64,000 bases of DNA from Kordiimonas aquimaris (lineage in GTDB: Bacteria; Pseudomonadota; Alphaproteobacteria; Sphingomonadales; Kordiimonadaceae). Below are positions 1 to 9,326 of this stretch, in pieces. The notes below the pieces were generated by a model that had not been told where the DNA came from, ran no database searches, and worked only from the letters and a program-made list of their open reading frames with translations. Every line of letters starts with the position of its first letter. The stretch's first letter is position 1. Both the position numbers and the translations under genes were made by a program. The stretch is from positions 441,501-505,500 of the forward strand of contig NZ_JAOBPO010000001.1 of the NCBI RefSeq assembly GCF_025574485.1, written 5' to 3'.

Positions 1-670
1 CAACGGCCTCACCATCAATCAGAATAATGCGCTTATCACCGTTTCTTACCTCCGGTAAAAACTTTTGCACCATCACAGGCTCTCTCGAGCTTTCAAGAAA
101 CATTTCCATTAAGCTTCCTAGGTTGGAATCATCAGCCCTAAGGTGAAACACTCCGGCGCCGCCATTGCCGTATAATGGTTTTACGATGATTTCCCCGTGT
201 TCTTCCCTGAAGCTGTCCACTTCGTCTTCGCGCCGTGTAATCAGTGTGGGCGGCATGAGCCCTTCGAAGTGTGTAACAAATAGCTTTTCTGGCGCATTGC
301 GTACCTCGGCCGGGTTGTTGACAACCAGTGTTTGAGGATGAACCAGCTCCAGCAGGTGTGTGGCGGTAATATAGGACATATCAAACGGTGGGTCCTGCCG
401 CATCCAGACAACATCCAGATCGGCCAGATCAATCGTCTCTGGCGCGCCAAGGTATGCAAAGTGGTTCCCGCGTTCGCGCTTTACGGACACCTTTCGTGCA
501 GACGTAAACACTGTACCATCTTTGTATGAAAGGTCTTCAGCTAGATAATGCCATAAAACATGCCCGCGCGCTTGAGCTTCGAGCATCAAAACGAATGTGC
601 TGTCGCCGTCTATATTAACATCTTCAAGTGGGTCCATTTGAAAGGCGACTTGAAGGCTGCGGTCTATCAT
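1..670 (-). CDS. gshB: Glutathione synthetase, 3' end cut by window edge
   Basis: ATP-dependent ligase that adds glycine to gamma-glutamylcysteine, the last step of glutathione synthesis in the cytosol. The first 223 codons are visible and the C-terminus lies beyond the left edge. Seen: the N-terminal QMDP segment (residues 11-14) typical of prokaryotic GshB, the [10 protein letters not shown] stretch (88-97), and the ATP-grasp segment [13 protein letters not shown] (163-175). The ATG at 670 is preceded by AGGA at a good distance. It lies about 54 bases downstream of yraN on the same strand, so it is probably the last gene of an rsmI-yraN-gshB run. The frame stays open to base 1 with no stop. 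Confidence 0.93.
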   Translation of the reverse strand, partial: MIDRSLQVAFQMDPLEDVNIDGDSTFVLMLEAQARGHVLWHYLAEDLSYKDGTVFTSARKVSVKRERGNHFAYLGAPETIDLADLDVVWMRQDPPFDMSYITATHLLELVHPQTLVVNNPAEVRNAPEKLFVTHFEGLMPPTLITRREDEVDSFREEHGEIIVKPLYGNGGAGVFHLRADDSNLGSLMEMFLESSREPVMVQKFLPEVRNGDKRIILIDGEAV

Positions 671-724
671 ATTGTTTATCCTGTATTATCTTCTGGCTTG
701 TTGATTACATTGGATCTGACGAGT

Positions 725-1093
725 TTACCACCCAGGTCGCCATGCATCCAACATATGGGACGGCAATTGTCCGGGTGCAACCGTTATTACATCAAAGCGA
801 ACCGCAAAATTTTGTGATGTTTGTTGCTGTAGCCACAAACACGCTGCGTTTTCAATTCGCTGTTGTTGCTTGCTTGTAATACTTTCGAGGGCAAGCTCAG
901 TTGTTTTGCGAGCCTTTACTTCAACAAAAACAATATAATTGCCTTTCTGGGCAATGATGTCGATTTCACCTGCTGTTGAGCGAAAGCGTTGCTCACGAAT
1001 TTTGTAACCTTTTGCTCGCAACAGCATGGCGGCGAGCATCTCTGCCTTTCTGCCGCGTTTTTCAGCATCTTTATGTTTGGTCCTTGATGCCAT
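725..1093 (-). CDS. yraN: YraN family (UPF0102) nuclease-like protein
   Basis: A 122-residue protein of the YraN/UPF0102 family, which has a restriction-endonuclease-like fold and no firmly established role. The core is visible as AGEIDIIAQ followed by FVEVKAR, giving the D...ExK pattern of that fold. I chose the ATG at 1093, four bases past the rsmI stop, because the product then begins MASRTKHKDAEKRGRKAE like typical family members. A TTG at 1126 would add 11 residues and overlap rsmI. Tight spacing to rsmI indicates translational coupling. This neighbour pair is common in proteobacteria. Confidence 0.88.
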   Translation of the reverse strand: MASRTKHKDAEKRGRKAEMLAAMLLRAKGYKIREQRFRSTAGEIDIIAQKGNYIVFVEVKARKTTELALESITSKQQQRIENAACLWLQQQTSQNFAVRFDVITVAPGQLPSHMLDAWRPGW

Positions 1094-1097
1094 TGTT

Positions 1098-2027
1098 TTA
1101 GCGAGATGTTTCCGCAGAAAGCTCAAGGGCTTTTTTGTATAATGGATTCTTCTTTTCTCCGCTTACTTCTGCAACAAAGGCAGCAGCTGTTTTAACGGAC
1201 ATATACTTTAGGGCTGTTGATAGCAGTTTATCTGTTTCGATGTTTGTGTTTTGCTTCTGGCTGTTTTGTTTGCTTGGCGGTGCTATTACGACAACAACTT
1301 CGCCCTTAGGCTCTCCGTTGGTTTCATAATAATCTACCAGTTCGTCCAGATTACCACGAACTACTTCTTCAAACTTTTTACTGATTTCGCGGCATACAAC
1401 AACACTGCGCTCCTTTAGTGCATAACGGGCATCTTTAAGGCTATTGAGTAGCCGCCGTGCGCTCTCATAATACACGAGAGTTGCCGAATTATCTTTCTCG
1501 GCTTCGAACCAGTTTCTGCGTGCGTTGGTCTTGTTGGGTGAAAAACCCATAAAGATAAACCTATCAGTAGGTAGCCCTGCCAGCGTGAGTGCGGAAACCA
1601 CTGCTGATGGCCCTGGAAGGGTGGTTACTTTTAGGCCTGAGGCAGCTACATCAGCGACAAGTTTATACCCTGGGTCTGATATAAGCGGTGTGCCCGCATC
1701 AGAAACGAGAGCAATGCTTTTACCATCTTTAATCTTGCTTATAAGCTTTGGGCGCTGCGTTTGACCATTGTGTTCGTGGTATGGAATTAGTGGTTTTTTT
1801 ATCAAAAAAGCATTCATGAGTTTTGCTGTAACTCTAGTGTCTTCGCAGGCAACAATGTCAACACGCCGCAGCGTATCAAGCGCGCGGGATGTAATATCAC
1901 CGAGATTACCAATAGGGGTCGCTACAACGTATAGCCCGGCAGAAAGGGAGGCTTCTTTGTCGTTGTGTGGTGTCTCTGTGGTGGGTTTTGTTTTCATTGA
2001 ACTAGCTGATGATCGGATTTTTGCCAT
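1098..2027 (-). CDS. rsmI: 16S rRNA (cytidine(1402)-2'-O)-methyltransferase RsmI
   Basis: Methylates the 2'-O of C1402 in the 16S rRNA decoding centre using SAM. The 309-residue product shows the tetrapyrrole-methylase fold signatures: ATPIGNLGDI (36-45), the CEDTR segment (61-65), DAGTPLISDPG (110-120) and LPGPSAVVSAL. About 30 N-terminal residues precede the conserved core, so the true start could be an internal codon, but no better-placed ATG with a ribosome binding site is evident. It is divergent from the LppC-like lipoprotein gene, the usual alphaproteobacterial arrangement, and is followed directly by yraN. Confidence 0.94.
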   Translation of the reverse strand: MAKIRSSASSMKTKPTTETPHNDKEASLSAGLYVVATPIGNLGDITSRALDTLRRVDIVACEDTRVTAKLMNAFLIKKPLIPYHEHNGQTQRPKLISKIKDGKSIALVSDAGTPLISDPGYKLVADVAASGLKVTTLPGPSAVVSALTLAGLPTDRFIFMGFSPNKTNARRNWFEAEKDNSATLVYYESARRLLNSLKDARYALKERSVVVCREISKKFEEVVRGNLDELVDYYETNGEPKGEVVVVIAPPSKQNSQKQNTNIETDKLLSTALKYMSVKTAAAFVAEVSGEKKNPLYKKALELSAETSR

Positions 2028-2164
2028 TATCTTTGCCTAAACTTAATGAAAACCAGCCCATTGCATTATAGACAGGATAATTTACACAAGCACTTTAAAA
2101 TCATAATGTGCATTGTGATGTGCACGTTTAATATTGCAGGCTTTCAGCAAACACCAAGGGTTCC

Positions 2165-3640
2165 ATGTTCGCAAGCATCTTTATCAAAGACTATAGCCAA
2201 ATAAGCCACAGCATTAAAACGTTGCTTTGTTTTGCTTTTGCCGTTGTTTTAGTTGGTTGTGGTGGTTCACCCCAGCAAGCACCAACTACAAGAGCGGCTG
2301 TTCCTGAGGTCAATCAAACGGTTCCTGATGTGCCGGGCGAAAATATTTCTCCTGAACAGACGCAGCCTGCTGATGGAACTGGCGAACAAGTAACGCAAGA
2401 TATTGATACCCAAATTATTGTTGGGGTTATGTTACCGCTATCGGGCCCTGAAGCTGGAGCTGGCGAGGCATTGCTGCGTGCGGTTACGATGGCTCTGTTT
2501 GACGCTTATGATCCTCGCTTAAAGCTTATCCCGCTGGATACACAAGCGGATGCCCTGGTTGCGGCAGAAAGAGCACAAGACGCAGTTGATGTTGGGGCTT
2601 CGATTGTTTTAGGTCCGCTACTTGCTGACAGTGTTATTGCTGCTGGCCCCATACTTCAGGCAGCGAATGTAACAATGATTGGGTTTTCAAATGATATAAC
2701 CGCCGCTGCGCCCGGGCGTTTTATTATGGGCTTTTTACCACAAACAGAAGTAAAGCGTGTTGTGGATTATGCGGTCGCTGAGGGGTTAGGAAATTTTGCC
2801 GCGCTTATCCCGGAAGGTTTATACGGCCAGCGTGTGCAATCAGCCTTTGGTGATGCTGTTGTTGATGCGGGTGTAAATTTAGCAGCAATTGAAAACTATC
2901 CACCAGGTATTATTGAAGCGCTTGATGAACCGGTTAAGCGCTTGGCGCGTTACGATGAACGCCGCCGTGACGCACGACGGGAAGCCCAGTTTTTACGCGG
3001 CCTTCGCGATTCTATGATGAATGAAATTGCTGAAAAAATTGAAGCCGCAGAAGTCATGGAAGGGGTTGATTTTGACGCTGTTCTGGTGCCTGAAGGTGGT
3101 GCGACTATGCGGTCGTTGGCACCTTTGTTGCCATTTTATGAGGTGGACCCAAACAGGGTTAAATTCATAGGGACAGGGTTGTGGAATGATGTTGGCTTGC
3201 TTGGGGAGCCGCCAATGCAAGGCGCATGGTTTGCAGCACCTGAGCCAGAGAAATCTGATGCATTCCTCGCCAGATATGAGCAGACGTATAGCACTGCTGC
3301 ACCGCGTATTGCGACGCTAGCTTATGATGCCATGAGTTTGGTTGCGCAGCTTGTGCGCACACCCACACAGCAGCTGGATCAGGATCCTGCACAATCGTCG
3401 TTAGCGGGCTTGGGTGGTGATGATGAAAAAAAGGACACGCTGTCGCTTAACCGTGCGATTTTTTCTGCAGAGCGTCTCACCATCAATGAGGGCTTTTCGG
3501 GTGTTGACGGTTTGTTTCGTTTTTTACCCAATGGGACTATTGAGCGAGCGCTTGCTGTCCTTGAGGTGAACCGCAGTGGATTCATTGTGGTTGATCCTGC
3601 GCCAAAAAGCTTTCCAGCGTTTGGCTATTTATTGAATTGA
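2165..3640 (+). CDS. LppC/LpoA-like penicillin-binding protein activator lipoprotein
   Basis: A 491-residue predicted outer-membrane lipoprotein of the LppC/LpoA group, whose gammaproteobacterial members activate a class A penicillin-binding protein. The N-terminus has a hydrophobic stretch ending in the lipobox LVGC, with the acylated Cys at residue 32. A Pro/Thr/Gln-rich linker follows to about residue 75, then a periplasmic-binding-protein-like domain starting VGVMLPLSGPEAGAGEALLRA. The gene is divergent from rsmI, a neighbour relationship conserved in many proteobacteria. The activator role is family knowledge and is not shown here. It could instead be an amino-acid-type substrate-binding lipoprotein, but context argues against that. 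Confidence 0.82.
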   Translation: MFASIFIKDYSQISHSIKTLLCFAFAVVLVGCGGSPQQAPTTRAAVPEVNQTVPDVPGENISPEQTQPADGTGEQVTQDIDTQIIVGVMLPLSGPEAGAGEALLRAVTMALFDAYDPRLKLIPLDTQADALVAAERAQDAVDVGASIVLGPLLADSVIAAGPILQAANVTMIGFSNDITAAAPGRFIMGFLPQTEVKRVVDYAVAEGLGNFAALIPEGLYGQRVQSAFGDAVVDAGVNLAAIENYPPGIIEALDEPVKRLARYDERRRDARREAQFLRGLRDSMMNEIAEKIEAAEVMEGVDFDAVLVPEGGATMRSLAPLLPFYEVDPNRVKFIGTGLWNDVGLLGEPPMQGAWFAAPEPEKSDAFLARYEQTYSTAAPRIATLAYDAMSLVAQLVRTPTQQLDQDPAQSSLAGLGGDDEKKDTLSLNRAIFSAERLTINEGFSGVDGLFRFLPNGTIERALAVLEVNRSGFIVVDPAPKSFPAFGYLLN

Positions 3641-3650
3641 ATATAACTCT

Positions 3651-4865
3651 TCACGCAACAAGCTTTTGTAGCAAGAAATTAAGAAGAGGCCGACCTTTTG
3701 CTGTGGTGCGCAAGTGGTCTTTTGTTTCTTCCATATGACCTGAATTGATAAGCTCTGTAAGCGCTTCATGGTCTATATATGTTGTGAGTGGTTTGTTGAA
3801 TTTAGCTGCAAAGCTTTGCGTATCAATGCCTGCCTTTAGGCGTAGGCTCATCATGATTGTTTCAACCGCGCGCTCGTCGGCATCAACTTGGTCAAGTGTT
3901 TCAATGCCGACACCGTTTGCTTTTACAGTATTTAACCAGTCTTCTGGGCGTTTGGTTTGCATGTGAGCGACTGCGCCACTACCTGCGGCGCTGGGCAAAC
4001 GGCCATGTGCACCGGGTCCAATGCCAACATATGGATCGCCTTGCCAGTAAGCGAGGTTGTGCTGACTTTCCTCGCCGCATTTAGCATGGTTTGATATCTC
4101 GTATGCAGGCAGGCCAGCAGCCTTTGTTATATCCTGTGTTATGTCGAACATAGCCGCAGCTAATTCTTCATCAGGTAGTGTAAACTTACCGCGTTTGTAT
4201 TGGTGGTAAAACGCCGTACCTTCTTCAATAGTTAGTTGATAAAGCGATAGGTGAGACGGGGAAAAGCTGAGCGCTTGTTGTAGTTCTGTTTGCCATTCTT
4301 CAAGTGATTGATCAGGCAGTGCGTATATCATGTCGAAGCTAACGCGGTCAAAGTTGTCCCGCGCAATATCAAGCGCAGCTAACGCCTCACTCGCGGAATG
4401 TAATCTACCAAGAAACTTTAAAGAACTATCCTTAAGGCTTTGAACACCAACGGAAACACGGTTAACACCAGCTTGTGCGTAATCTCTAAATCTTGCTGCT
4501 TCAATGCTGGAGGGGTTTGCCTCTAAGGTAACCTCAATATTATAATCAGGATGCCAGTGTTTTTTTATCTGTTCGATGATGGCGGCAGTGGTTTCGGGCG
4601 GCATCAAGCTGGGTGTACCGCCACCAAAGAAAATTGATTTTGCTCTTAGGTTTGGAAATTTGGCGGCAAAGGTATCAATTTCCATCAACATGGCTGTGCG
4701 CCATGCCTTTTGATCAACCTGTTCACGTACGTGGCTATTAAAGTCACAGTAAGGGCATTTACGCTCACAAAATGGCCAGTGAACGTAAATAGCGGCTTTT
4801 GTCTGCAGGTCTGAGCCTGATAGTTGCGGTGGTTTTTTGAGCAAATCAGCTGTTGAAGCAGGCAT
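3651..4865 (-). CDS. hemW: Radical SAM heme chaperone HemW
   Basis: A 404-residue radical SAM protein of the HemW group (formerly annotated as coproporphyrinogen III oxidase HemN). HemW binds heme and is thought to deliver it to target enzymes. The cluster motif [10 protein letters not shown] (Cys 33, 37, 40) has Asp where HemN carries a fourth Cys, which separates HemW from true Hem[10 protein letters not shown] and GVQSL motifs follow, and a C-terminal HemN-type domain is present. The start overlaps the end of rdgB by about 20 bases, so the two are probably co-translated. Confidence 0.92.
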   Translation of the reverse strand: MPASTADLLKKPPQLSGSDLQTKAAIYVHWPFCERKCPYCDFNSHVREQVDQKAWRTAMLMEIDTFAAKFPNLRAKSIFFGGGTPSLMPPETTAAIIEQIKKHWHPDYNIEVTLEANPSSIEAARFRDYAQAGVNRVSVGVQSLKDSSLKFLGRLHSASEALAALDIARDNFDRVSFDMIYALPDQSLEEWQTELQQALSFSPSHLSLYQLTIEEGTAFYHQYKRGKFTLPDEELAAAMFDITQDITKAAGLPAYEISNHAKCGEESQHNLAYWQGDPYVGIGPGAHGRLPSAAGSGAVAHMQTKRPEDWLNTVKANGVGIETLDQVDADERAVETIMMSLRLKAGIDTQSFAAKFNKPLTTYIDHEALTELINSGHMEETKDHLRTTAKGRPLLNFLLQKLVA

Positions 4866-5445
4866 TGATCAACTGCTTAAAGGCGTCAGCGCGGTGGCTC
4901 ATTGTGTGCTTGTCTGCGGGGTCCATTTCAGCAAATGTTTTTGTATACCCGTTTGGTATAAAAACAGGATCATATCCAAACCCTTTTTCACCGCGCATAG
5001 GCCAGGTTATTTCACCAAAAACCTTACCTTCGAAACTCTCCATGTGGCCGTCAGGCCAGGCGAGCGTCAGAGCGCAGGTAAAGTTTGCTGTTTTGTCGGC
5101 GAGGTCCGCAATTTTTTCATTTATTGCCTTCATTGCAACATTGAAGTCTTTGGTTGGCCCGGCCCAGCGCGCACTATATATGCCCGGCGCGCCGTCAAGG
5201 GCCGCAACCTCAAGGCCGCTATCATCAGATAATGCCGGAATACCCGCAGCAGTAGCTGCTGCAAGCGCTTTAATCTCTGCATTTGCAATAAAGCTATCAC
5301 CGTCTTCAACTGGTTCTGGCAAATCAAGGTCGCCCGCAGAAATAGTTTGCACGCCAAAGGGCGCTAACAATTCACCAATTTCACGAACCTTGCCCTTGTT
5401 GTGGCTCGCAATGATCAACTTATCGCCGTTAAAGTGACGTGCCAT
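4846..5445 (-). CDS. rdgB: Non-canonical purine NTP pyrophosphatase RdgB
   Basis: Hydrolyses ITP, dITP and XTP to monophosphates, keeping deaminated purines out of nucleic acids. The 199-residue product has the Ham1/RdgB signatures [11 protein letters not shown] near the N-terminus, [16 protein letters not shown] in the centre, and [12 protein letters not shown] towards the end. It sits between rph and hemW on the minus strand, 27 bases after the rph stop, in the usual alphaproteobacterial order rph-rdgB-hemW. Confidence 0.95.
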   Translation of the reverse strand: MARHFNGDKLIIASHNKGKVREIGELLAPFGVQTISAGDLDLPEPVEDGDSFIANAEIKALAAATAAGIPALSDDSGLEVAALDGAPGIYSARWAGPTKDFNVAMKAINEKIADLADKTANFTCALTLAWPDGHMESFEGKVFGEITWPMRGEKGFGYDPVFIPNGYTKTFAEMDPADKHTMSHRADAFKQLINACFNS

Positions 5446-5472
5446 GTTTATGATACCTTACCGGCGCTAGTT

Positions 5473-6186
5473 TCAGGCAAGCGCCGCTTCTTGCGCTTTT
5501 TTAATGTCATCACAGCCTATGCGTGCCAAGCGGAGCAATCTGAGAAACTCCTCTTCCGAGAAGGGCTCTTCTTCTGCTGTGGATTGAATTTCAACTATGC
5601 CGCCATTGCCTGTGATGACAAAATTAGCGTCTGTTGCTGCGTTACTGTCTTCCGGGTAGTCAAGATCTAAAACGGGCGTACCATTATAGATGCCGCAGGA
5701 AATAGCCGCAACGCTGTCTGTCATCGGGGATACAGCCAAGTCACCGCGCTCTATGAGCCAATTGAAACATTGTTGCAATGCTACATAGGCACCGGAAATT
5801 GAGGCTGTGCGCGTACCGCCGTCAGCTTGAATAACATCACAGTCGAGGCGTATTTGCTTTTCACCCATTAATTCCAGATCAACTACTGCACGCATGGCGC
5901 GGCCGATAAGGCGTTGAATTTCCTGTGTGCGGCCAGATTGCTTGCCTTTTGCGGCTTCACGGTTCATACGGCCATGGGTGGAGCGCGGCAGCATACCATA
6001 TTCAGCGGTGATCCAGCCTTTTCCAGTGTCACGAAGCCAGGGCGGTGTCCGTTCTTCATATGTTGCCGTCACTAGTACGTGGGTATCACCAAACTTAACC
6101 AAGCAGCTGCCTTCAGCGTGTTTGGCAAAGCCCGGGATCATTTCAATTGTACGCATTTCATCGTTGGCGCGTCCACTGGGTCGCAT
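5473..6186 (-). CDS. rph: Ribonuclease PH
   Basis: Phosphorolytic 3'-5' exoribonuclease that trims tRNA 3' ends. The product is 237 residues, the usual length, beginning [12 protein letters not shown]. It contains [32 protein letters not shown] and [19 protein letters not shown], which form the phosphate and RNA binding surfaces of the family. It is divergent from hrcA and heads the rph-rdgB-hemW run. The shared 5' region (6187-6409) should hold both promoters. Confidence 0.96.
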   Translation of the reverse strand: MRPSGRANDEMRTIEMIPGFAKHAEGSCLVKFGDTHVLVTATYEERTPPWLRDTGKGWITAEYGMLPRSTHGRMNREAAKGKQSGRTQEIQRLIGRAMRAVVDLELMGEKQIRLDCDVIQADGGTRTASISGAYVALQQCFNWLIERGDLAVSPMTDSVAAISCGIYNGTPVLDLDYPEDSNAATDANFVITGNGGIVEIQSTAEEEPFSEEEFLRLLRLARIGCDDIKKAQEAALA

Positions 6187-6330
6187 ATCTTTGTCCTTTA
6201 TCGTTCGCCTATATAGAGGCGTCTTTTTGTATGCTGAATAATCTTAGCTTACTTAATCTGCAGAACCTTCTACTCTGGGCTGTCGTTCAGGTCAAACAGG
6301 TATGGTGCATGCATCTCTATGTTTATCAGA

Positions 6331-6366
6331 TTGACCATACGGCTACCTCTTTATTAATCTGCCGTA
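6331..6366 (+). promoter_or_regulatory. Candidate hrcA promoter with flanking inverted repeat
   Basis: A TTGACC box at 6331-6336 is followed by a TTTATTAAT stretch at 6350-6358, giving a weak -35/-10 pair with 15-17 base spacing. A 6-base inverted repeat, TACGGC (6338-6343) and GCCGTA (6361-6366), brackets the -10-like stretch. No CIRCE element is visible between rph and hrcA. The promoter and operator reading is inference from position and pattern only. Confidence 0.3.
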
Positions 6367-6409
6367 AGCATTACATAGATGTCTGCGTATTATAGGGATA
6401 AGCGTGCAT

Positions 6410-7447
6410 ATGTCGGTTCTTGGTCTAAGCGAACGATCGCGGGATATCTTCCGCCAAATCGTCCAGACATACCTGGATACAGGTGATCCTGTTGGTTCGC
6501 GCACAATAAGCCGCGCTGACAGCATCGGTGTATCACCTGCAACTGTGCGCAATGTTATGGCTGATCTTGAGGAGGCTGGCTTGTTGCTAGCGCCTCATAC
6601 ATCTGCTGGGCGTGTGCCAACGGACCTTGGGCTGCGTCTGTTTGTTGACGGCATGATGGAAGTTGGCAATCTGACACAAGCCGAGCGCGAGGCAATAAAA
6701 GGCAAGTGCCTAACGTCGGGTAGACAGATGGAAGATGTGCTGTCTGACGCAACGCGCGCGCTGTCCGGGCTTTCTCGCTGTGCATCGCTTGTGATGGTGC
6801 CACGGCAGGAAATGGCTGTGCGCCATATCGAGTTTGTGCCCGTGTCAGATGCGCGGGCGCTGGTTGTGATGGTTGCCGAGGACGGCAGCGTTGAAAATCG
6901 CTTGATTGAAGTACCAGCAGGGCTTCCGCCTTCTGCGTTGGTGCAGGCAACAAACTTCCTTAACACGCGCCTCGCGGGTCGGCCACTTGAAGAAGCGATG
7001 AGTAACGTTCAGCAAGAATTAAAACTCCGCGAGAGTGAACTGGATGCGCTTTCTTCCAAGGTTGTCGAGAGCGGGCTTGCTGTTTGGGGCGGCGGGGATA
7101 ATGCGGCGGGTACCTTGATTGTCTCAGGTCACAGCAATTTACTGGAAAATGTGCAGGCAACGGAAGATCTGGAACGATTGAAGCAACTATTTGATGAGTT
7201 GGAACGCAAAAAAGACTTGATCAAATTGATGGAACTCGCCAAAGACGGGCGCGGTGTGCGTTTGTTCATCGGGGCAGAGAATAATTTATTTTCATTGTCG
7301 GGTTCATCTCTCGTCGTTTCTCCCTATATGAACGGTGCAAACAAAATAGTTGGCGTAATCGGTGTAATTGGCCCTACACGGATTAATTATGCCCGTATTG
7401 TGCCAATGGTGGATTATACCGCGCAAGTGGTAAGCCGTATTTTATAG
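6410..7447 (+). CDS. hrcA: Heat-inducible transcription repressor HrcA
   Basis: Repressor of class I heat-shock genes that binds CIRCE operators and is kept active by GroEL. The 345-residue product begins [18 protein letters not shown], then [11 protein letters not shown], the winged-helix segment of HrcA, followed by the GAF-like regulatory region. I preferred the ATG at 6410 over the GTG at 6404: AGGGA lies about 11 bases upstream and the N-terminus matches the family. The next gene is grpE, 23 bases downstream, so the two form a heat-shock operon. No CIRCE copy was found upstream. Confidence 0.94.
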   Translation: MSVLGLSERSRDIFRQIVQTYLDTGDPVGSRTISRADSIGVSPATVRNVMADLEEAGLLLAPHTSAGRVPTDLGLRLFVDGMMEVGNLTQAEREAIKGKCLTSGRQMEDVLSDATRALSGLSRCASLVMVPRQEMAVRHIEFVPVSDARALVVMVAEDGSVENRLIEVPAGLPPSALVQATNFLNTRLAGRPLEEAMSNVQQELKLRESELDALSSKVVESGLAVWGGGDNAAGTLIVSGHSNLLENVQATEDLERLKQLFDELERKKDLIKLMELAKDGRGVRLFIGAENNLFSLSGSSLVVSPYMNGANKIVGVIGVIGPTRINYARIVPMVDYTAQVVSRIL

Positions 7448-7470
7448 AGTTGATAAGGGACGAGCGCGAA

Positions 7471-8082
7471 ATGAGCGACGAAGAAAACAAACAAAACCTA
7501 GAAGATTTGAACCCTGAAGACGAAAACCGGTTTGGTGAAAATGTTGACGATCAGGAAGGCGCAGAAAATGTGTCTGATGATGAACCATCGCCAGAAGAAG
7601 TAATAACTAACCAGCAATCTGAAATTGCAGCACTAAAAGACCAGATTTTACGTGCACGTGCTGAAACGGAGAATGTGCGTCGTCGCGCTGATCGTGATCG
7701 TCAGGATGCCAGTGCGTATGCGGTTACAGGCTTTGCGCGCGATATGCTGACAGTTAGTGATAACTTGCAGCGCGCCCTCGATTCTATTCCTGAAGACGTA
7801 GCTGATGATACAAAAACCTTCGTTGAAGGCGTAGAGATGACAGGTCGTGAGCTTCTGAATACTATGGAGCGCTATGGCATTAAAAAGGTTGAGCCTGAAG
7901 TTGGTGAGAAATTTGACCATAAATTCCATCAGGCCATGTTTGAGGTACCAACTGAAGAACAGGCCCCTGGTACTGTCATGCAAGTTGTTGCGCCGGGTTA
8001 TGTGATTAAGGACCGCTTGTTGCGACCAGCAATGGTTGGTGTGGCAAAAGGTGAAAAAAAAGCGGTTGATACCGAAGCATAA
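7471..8082 (+). CDS. grpE: Nucleotide exchange factor GrpE
   Basis: Co-chaperone that releases ADP from DnaK. The 203-residue product has an acidic N-terminal arm, a long coiled-coil region ([25 protein letters not shown]), and a C-terminal beta domain with [22 protein letters not shown]. The ATG at 7471 is preceded by AAGGGA at 7455-7460. An upstream TTG at 7450 is less likely. Downstream is the 8144-8179 hairpin rather than a classical T-tailed terminator. Confidence 0.95.
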   Translation: MSDEENKQNLEDLNPEDENRFGENVDDQEGAENVSDDEPSPEEVITNQQSEIAALKDQILRARAETENVRRRADRDRQDASAYAVTGFARDMLTVSDNLQRALDSIPEDVADDTKTFVEGVEMTGRELLNTMERYGIKKVEPEVGEKFDHKFHQAMFEVPTEEQAPGTVMQVVAPGYVIKDRLLRPAMVGVAKGEKKAVDTEA

Positions 8083-8143
8083 TATCTCGGTTTCCAACCA
8101 GCCTACCGCAGCACAATATGTTTTGTTGATTGTTAGACTTATT

Positions 8144-8188
8144 CTCCTCCAGCGGTGATTTTGCCGCTTGATGGAGGAGGGTATTTTG
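8144..8188 (+). promoter_or_regulatory. Hairpin covering the Shine-Dalgarno of the next gene
   Basis: CTCCTCCA at 8144-8151 is the perfect reverse complement of TGGAGGAG at 8172-8179. An inner 4-base stem, GCGG (8152-8155) with CCGC (8164-8167), closes an 8-base loop, leaving a 4-base bulge at 8168-8171. The right arm is itself a near-perfect Shine-Dalgarno (GGAGGAGG, 8173-8180) placed five bases before the TTG at 8186. In RNA the site would be masked unless the hairpin opens. Only TTTT follows, so a weak terminator of the hrcA-grpE transcript is the alternative reading. Confidence 0.5.
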
Positions 8189-8527
8189 ACGATCAATCAA
8201 TATATCGGTGCTGCTCTAATACCAATTCTGGCTCATACTGGCTTTGTTTATATGAACACCGGCGGATTTTTGCCTGGCTTTGCTGCTGAATATGCGGTGC
8301 GGTGGATTATCTTTGCGATTTTAATGGGCTTGCTCGCAAAGCCTCAAAGCATGATGTTGCGCGGTACATTGCTTGGGGCGGTTTTGGGCGCCAACACGGC
8401 GATGACACTTGCAACACTCGGGCAACCAATTGCAACACTGCCGTTTGCTGTTGCTGTGCACACAGTTTTTGGTTTCCTTGGTGGAACCGCGGTTCATTTA
8501 ATACAAAAAAGGCAGCAAGAAGTGTAA
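8186..8527 (+). CDS. Small membrane protein of unknown function
   Basis: I do not recognise this 113-residue protein. It shows three hydrophobic stretches: IGAALIPILAHTGFVYM, the AVRWIIFAILMGLLA region, and a longer one from TLLGAVLGANTAMTLATLG to VHTVFGFLGGTAVHLI, ending in a basic tail. I chose the TTG at 8186 because GGAGGAGG sits five bases upstream. The ATG at 8171 lies inside that Shine-Dalgarno and has none of its own. It follows grpE at about 100 bases and may share its transcript. Confidence 0.6.
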   Translation: MTINQYIGAALIPILAHTGFVYMNTGGFLPGFAAEYAVRWIIFAILMGLLAKPQSMMLRGTLLGAVLGANTAMTLATLGQPIATLPFAVAVHTVFGFLGGTAVHLIQKRQQEV

Positions 8528-8626
8528 GCAACTGAATAACAACAGTTAAAAATATACCTATTGATAGATACTTAACAGCATTAATTGATACCATAACTGG
8601 CCAGCAAGTTAAAATGTAAAGCTTAC

Positions 8627-8655
8627 TTGACACATGGGCAACAAAGCAATATGTA
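8627..8655 (+). promoter_or_regulatory. Sigma-70-type promoter for the membrane protein/Xre pair
   Basis: TTGACA (8627-8632) and TATGTA (8650-8655) are separated by exactly 17 bases. The inverted repeat GTAA-AGC-TTAC overlaps the bases just before the -35 box, and an imperfect direct repeat (ATGTAAAG...CTTGACA) recurs about 37 bases further on at 8651-8669. Such symmetry is what an autoregulating Xre protein would bind, which would fit the downstream regulator. That is inference. Confidence 0.55.
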
Positions 8656-8693
8656 AAGGAAGCTTGACAAACGGAATTGATAAAGGAGCTGTT

Positions 8694-9077
8694 ATGAAGC
8701 TGAGTGCAAAACGATATATGCGTGATACTATTGTCTCATTCTCGTTATATGGATTGATACTGTTTGCCGTTAACACCTACCTTTATGCATATGATGCAGA
8801 TGGGTGGTTGCCTGTTGCTTTGGCATTCCTTCCGATGCTGCCAATCCTGTATTTTGCGCGCGCTATTATTATCTTCAGCCGAACGTGGGACGAATTGCAG
8901 AAACAAATTGCATTTGAAGCAACGGTCGTTGCACTGTTTGTTGTTGGGCTTGGTACATTTTCATATGGTTTTCTCGAAGGGGTTGGTTTTCCTGTGCTGC
9001 AAACAATATGGATTATGCCACTGCTCATTGCTGTTCAAGGGTTGGCACAATTTATAATCGCTAGGCGCTACGCATGA
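8694..9077 (+). CDS. Four-helix membrane protein paired with an Xre regulator
   Basis: A 127-residue integral membrane protein of unknown function with about four hydrophobic segments: SLYGLILFAVNTYLYAY, ALAFLPMLPILYFARAIIIF, ATVVALFVVGLGTFSYGF and IMPLLIAVQGLAQFII. The ATG at 8694 has AAGGAG at 8683-8688. Its stop overlaps the start of the Xre-type gene by four bases (ATGA). Small membrane proteins fused or coupled to short Cro/CI-type regulators are a recurrent arrangement; what they sense is not known to me. Confidence 0.75.
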   Translation: MKLSAKRYMRDTIVSFSLYGLILFAVNTYLYAYDADGWLPVALAFLPMLPILYFARAIIIFSRTWDELQKQIAFEATVVALFVVGLGTFSYGFLEGVGFPVLQTIWIMPLLIAVQGLAQFIIARRYA

Positions 9078-9262
9078 ATAACCACCTTAAAGCCCTGAGG
9101 GCAGAGCGCGGTTGGAGCCAACAACAGCTTGGCGACAGGTTGGATGTTTCACGTCAAACCGTTAATGCGATTGAACGTGAAAAATATGACCCAAGTTTGC
9201 CGCTAGCGTTTGATATTGCGAAGGTTTTTGGCCTACAGATTGAAGATATTTTCAAGCCATAA
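9074..9262 (+). CDS. Short Cro/CI-type (Xre) transcriptional regulator
   Basis: A 62-residue single-domain helix-turn-helix protein of the YozG-like type. The recognition region reads SQQQLGDRLDVSRQTVNAIE, and the C-terminus IEDIFKP is typical of these stand-alone regulators. It overlaps the upstream membrane gene by four bases, so the two are translationally coupled. A repeated motif around the shared promoter (8614-8669) could be its operator. Confidence 0.88.
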   Translation: MNNHLKALRAERGWSQQQLGDRLDVSRQTVNAIEREKYDPSLPLAFDIAKVFGLQIEDIFKP

Positions 9263-9272
9263 ACACACATAA

Positions 9273-9299
9273 AGACCAGCCCATAAAAGGGACTGGTCT
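9273..9299. terminator. Hairpin between convergent genes
   Basis: AGACCAG-CCC and GGG-ACTGGTCT form a stem of about 10 pairs with a one-base bulge around an ATAAAA loop. It lies between the Xre gene and the convergent fasciclin gene. T-rich sequence on either side is weak, so a bidirectional terminator is likely but not certain. Confidence 0.55.
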
Positions 9300-9326
9300 A
9301 ATGTTTTGCTGATCTGGGAAGCGTTT

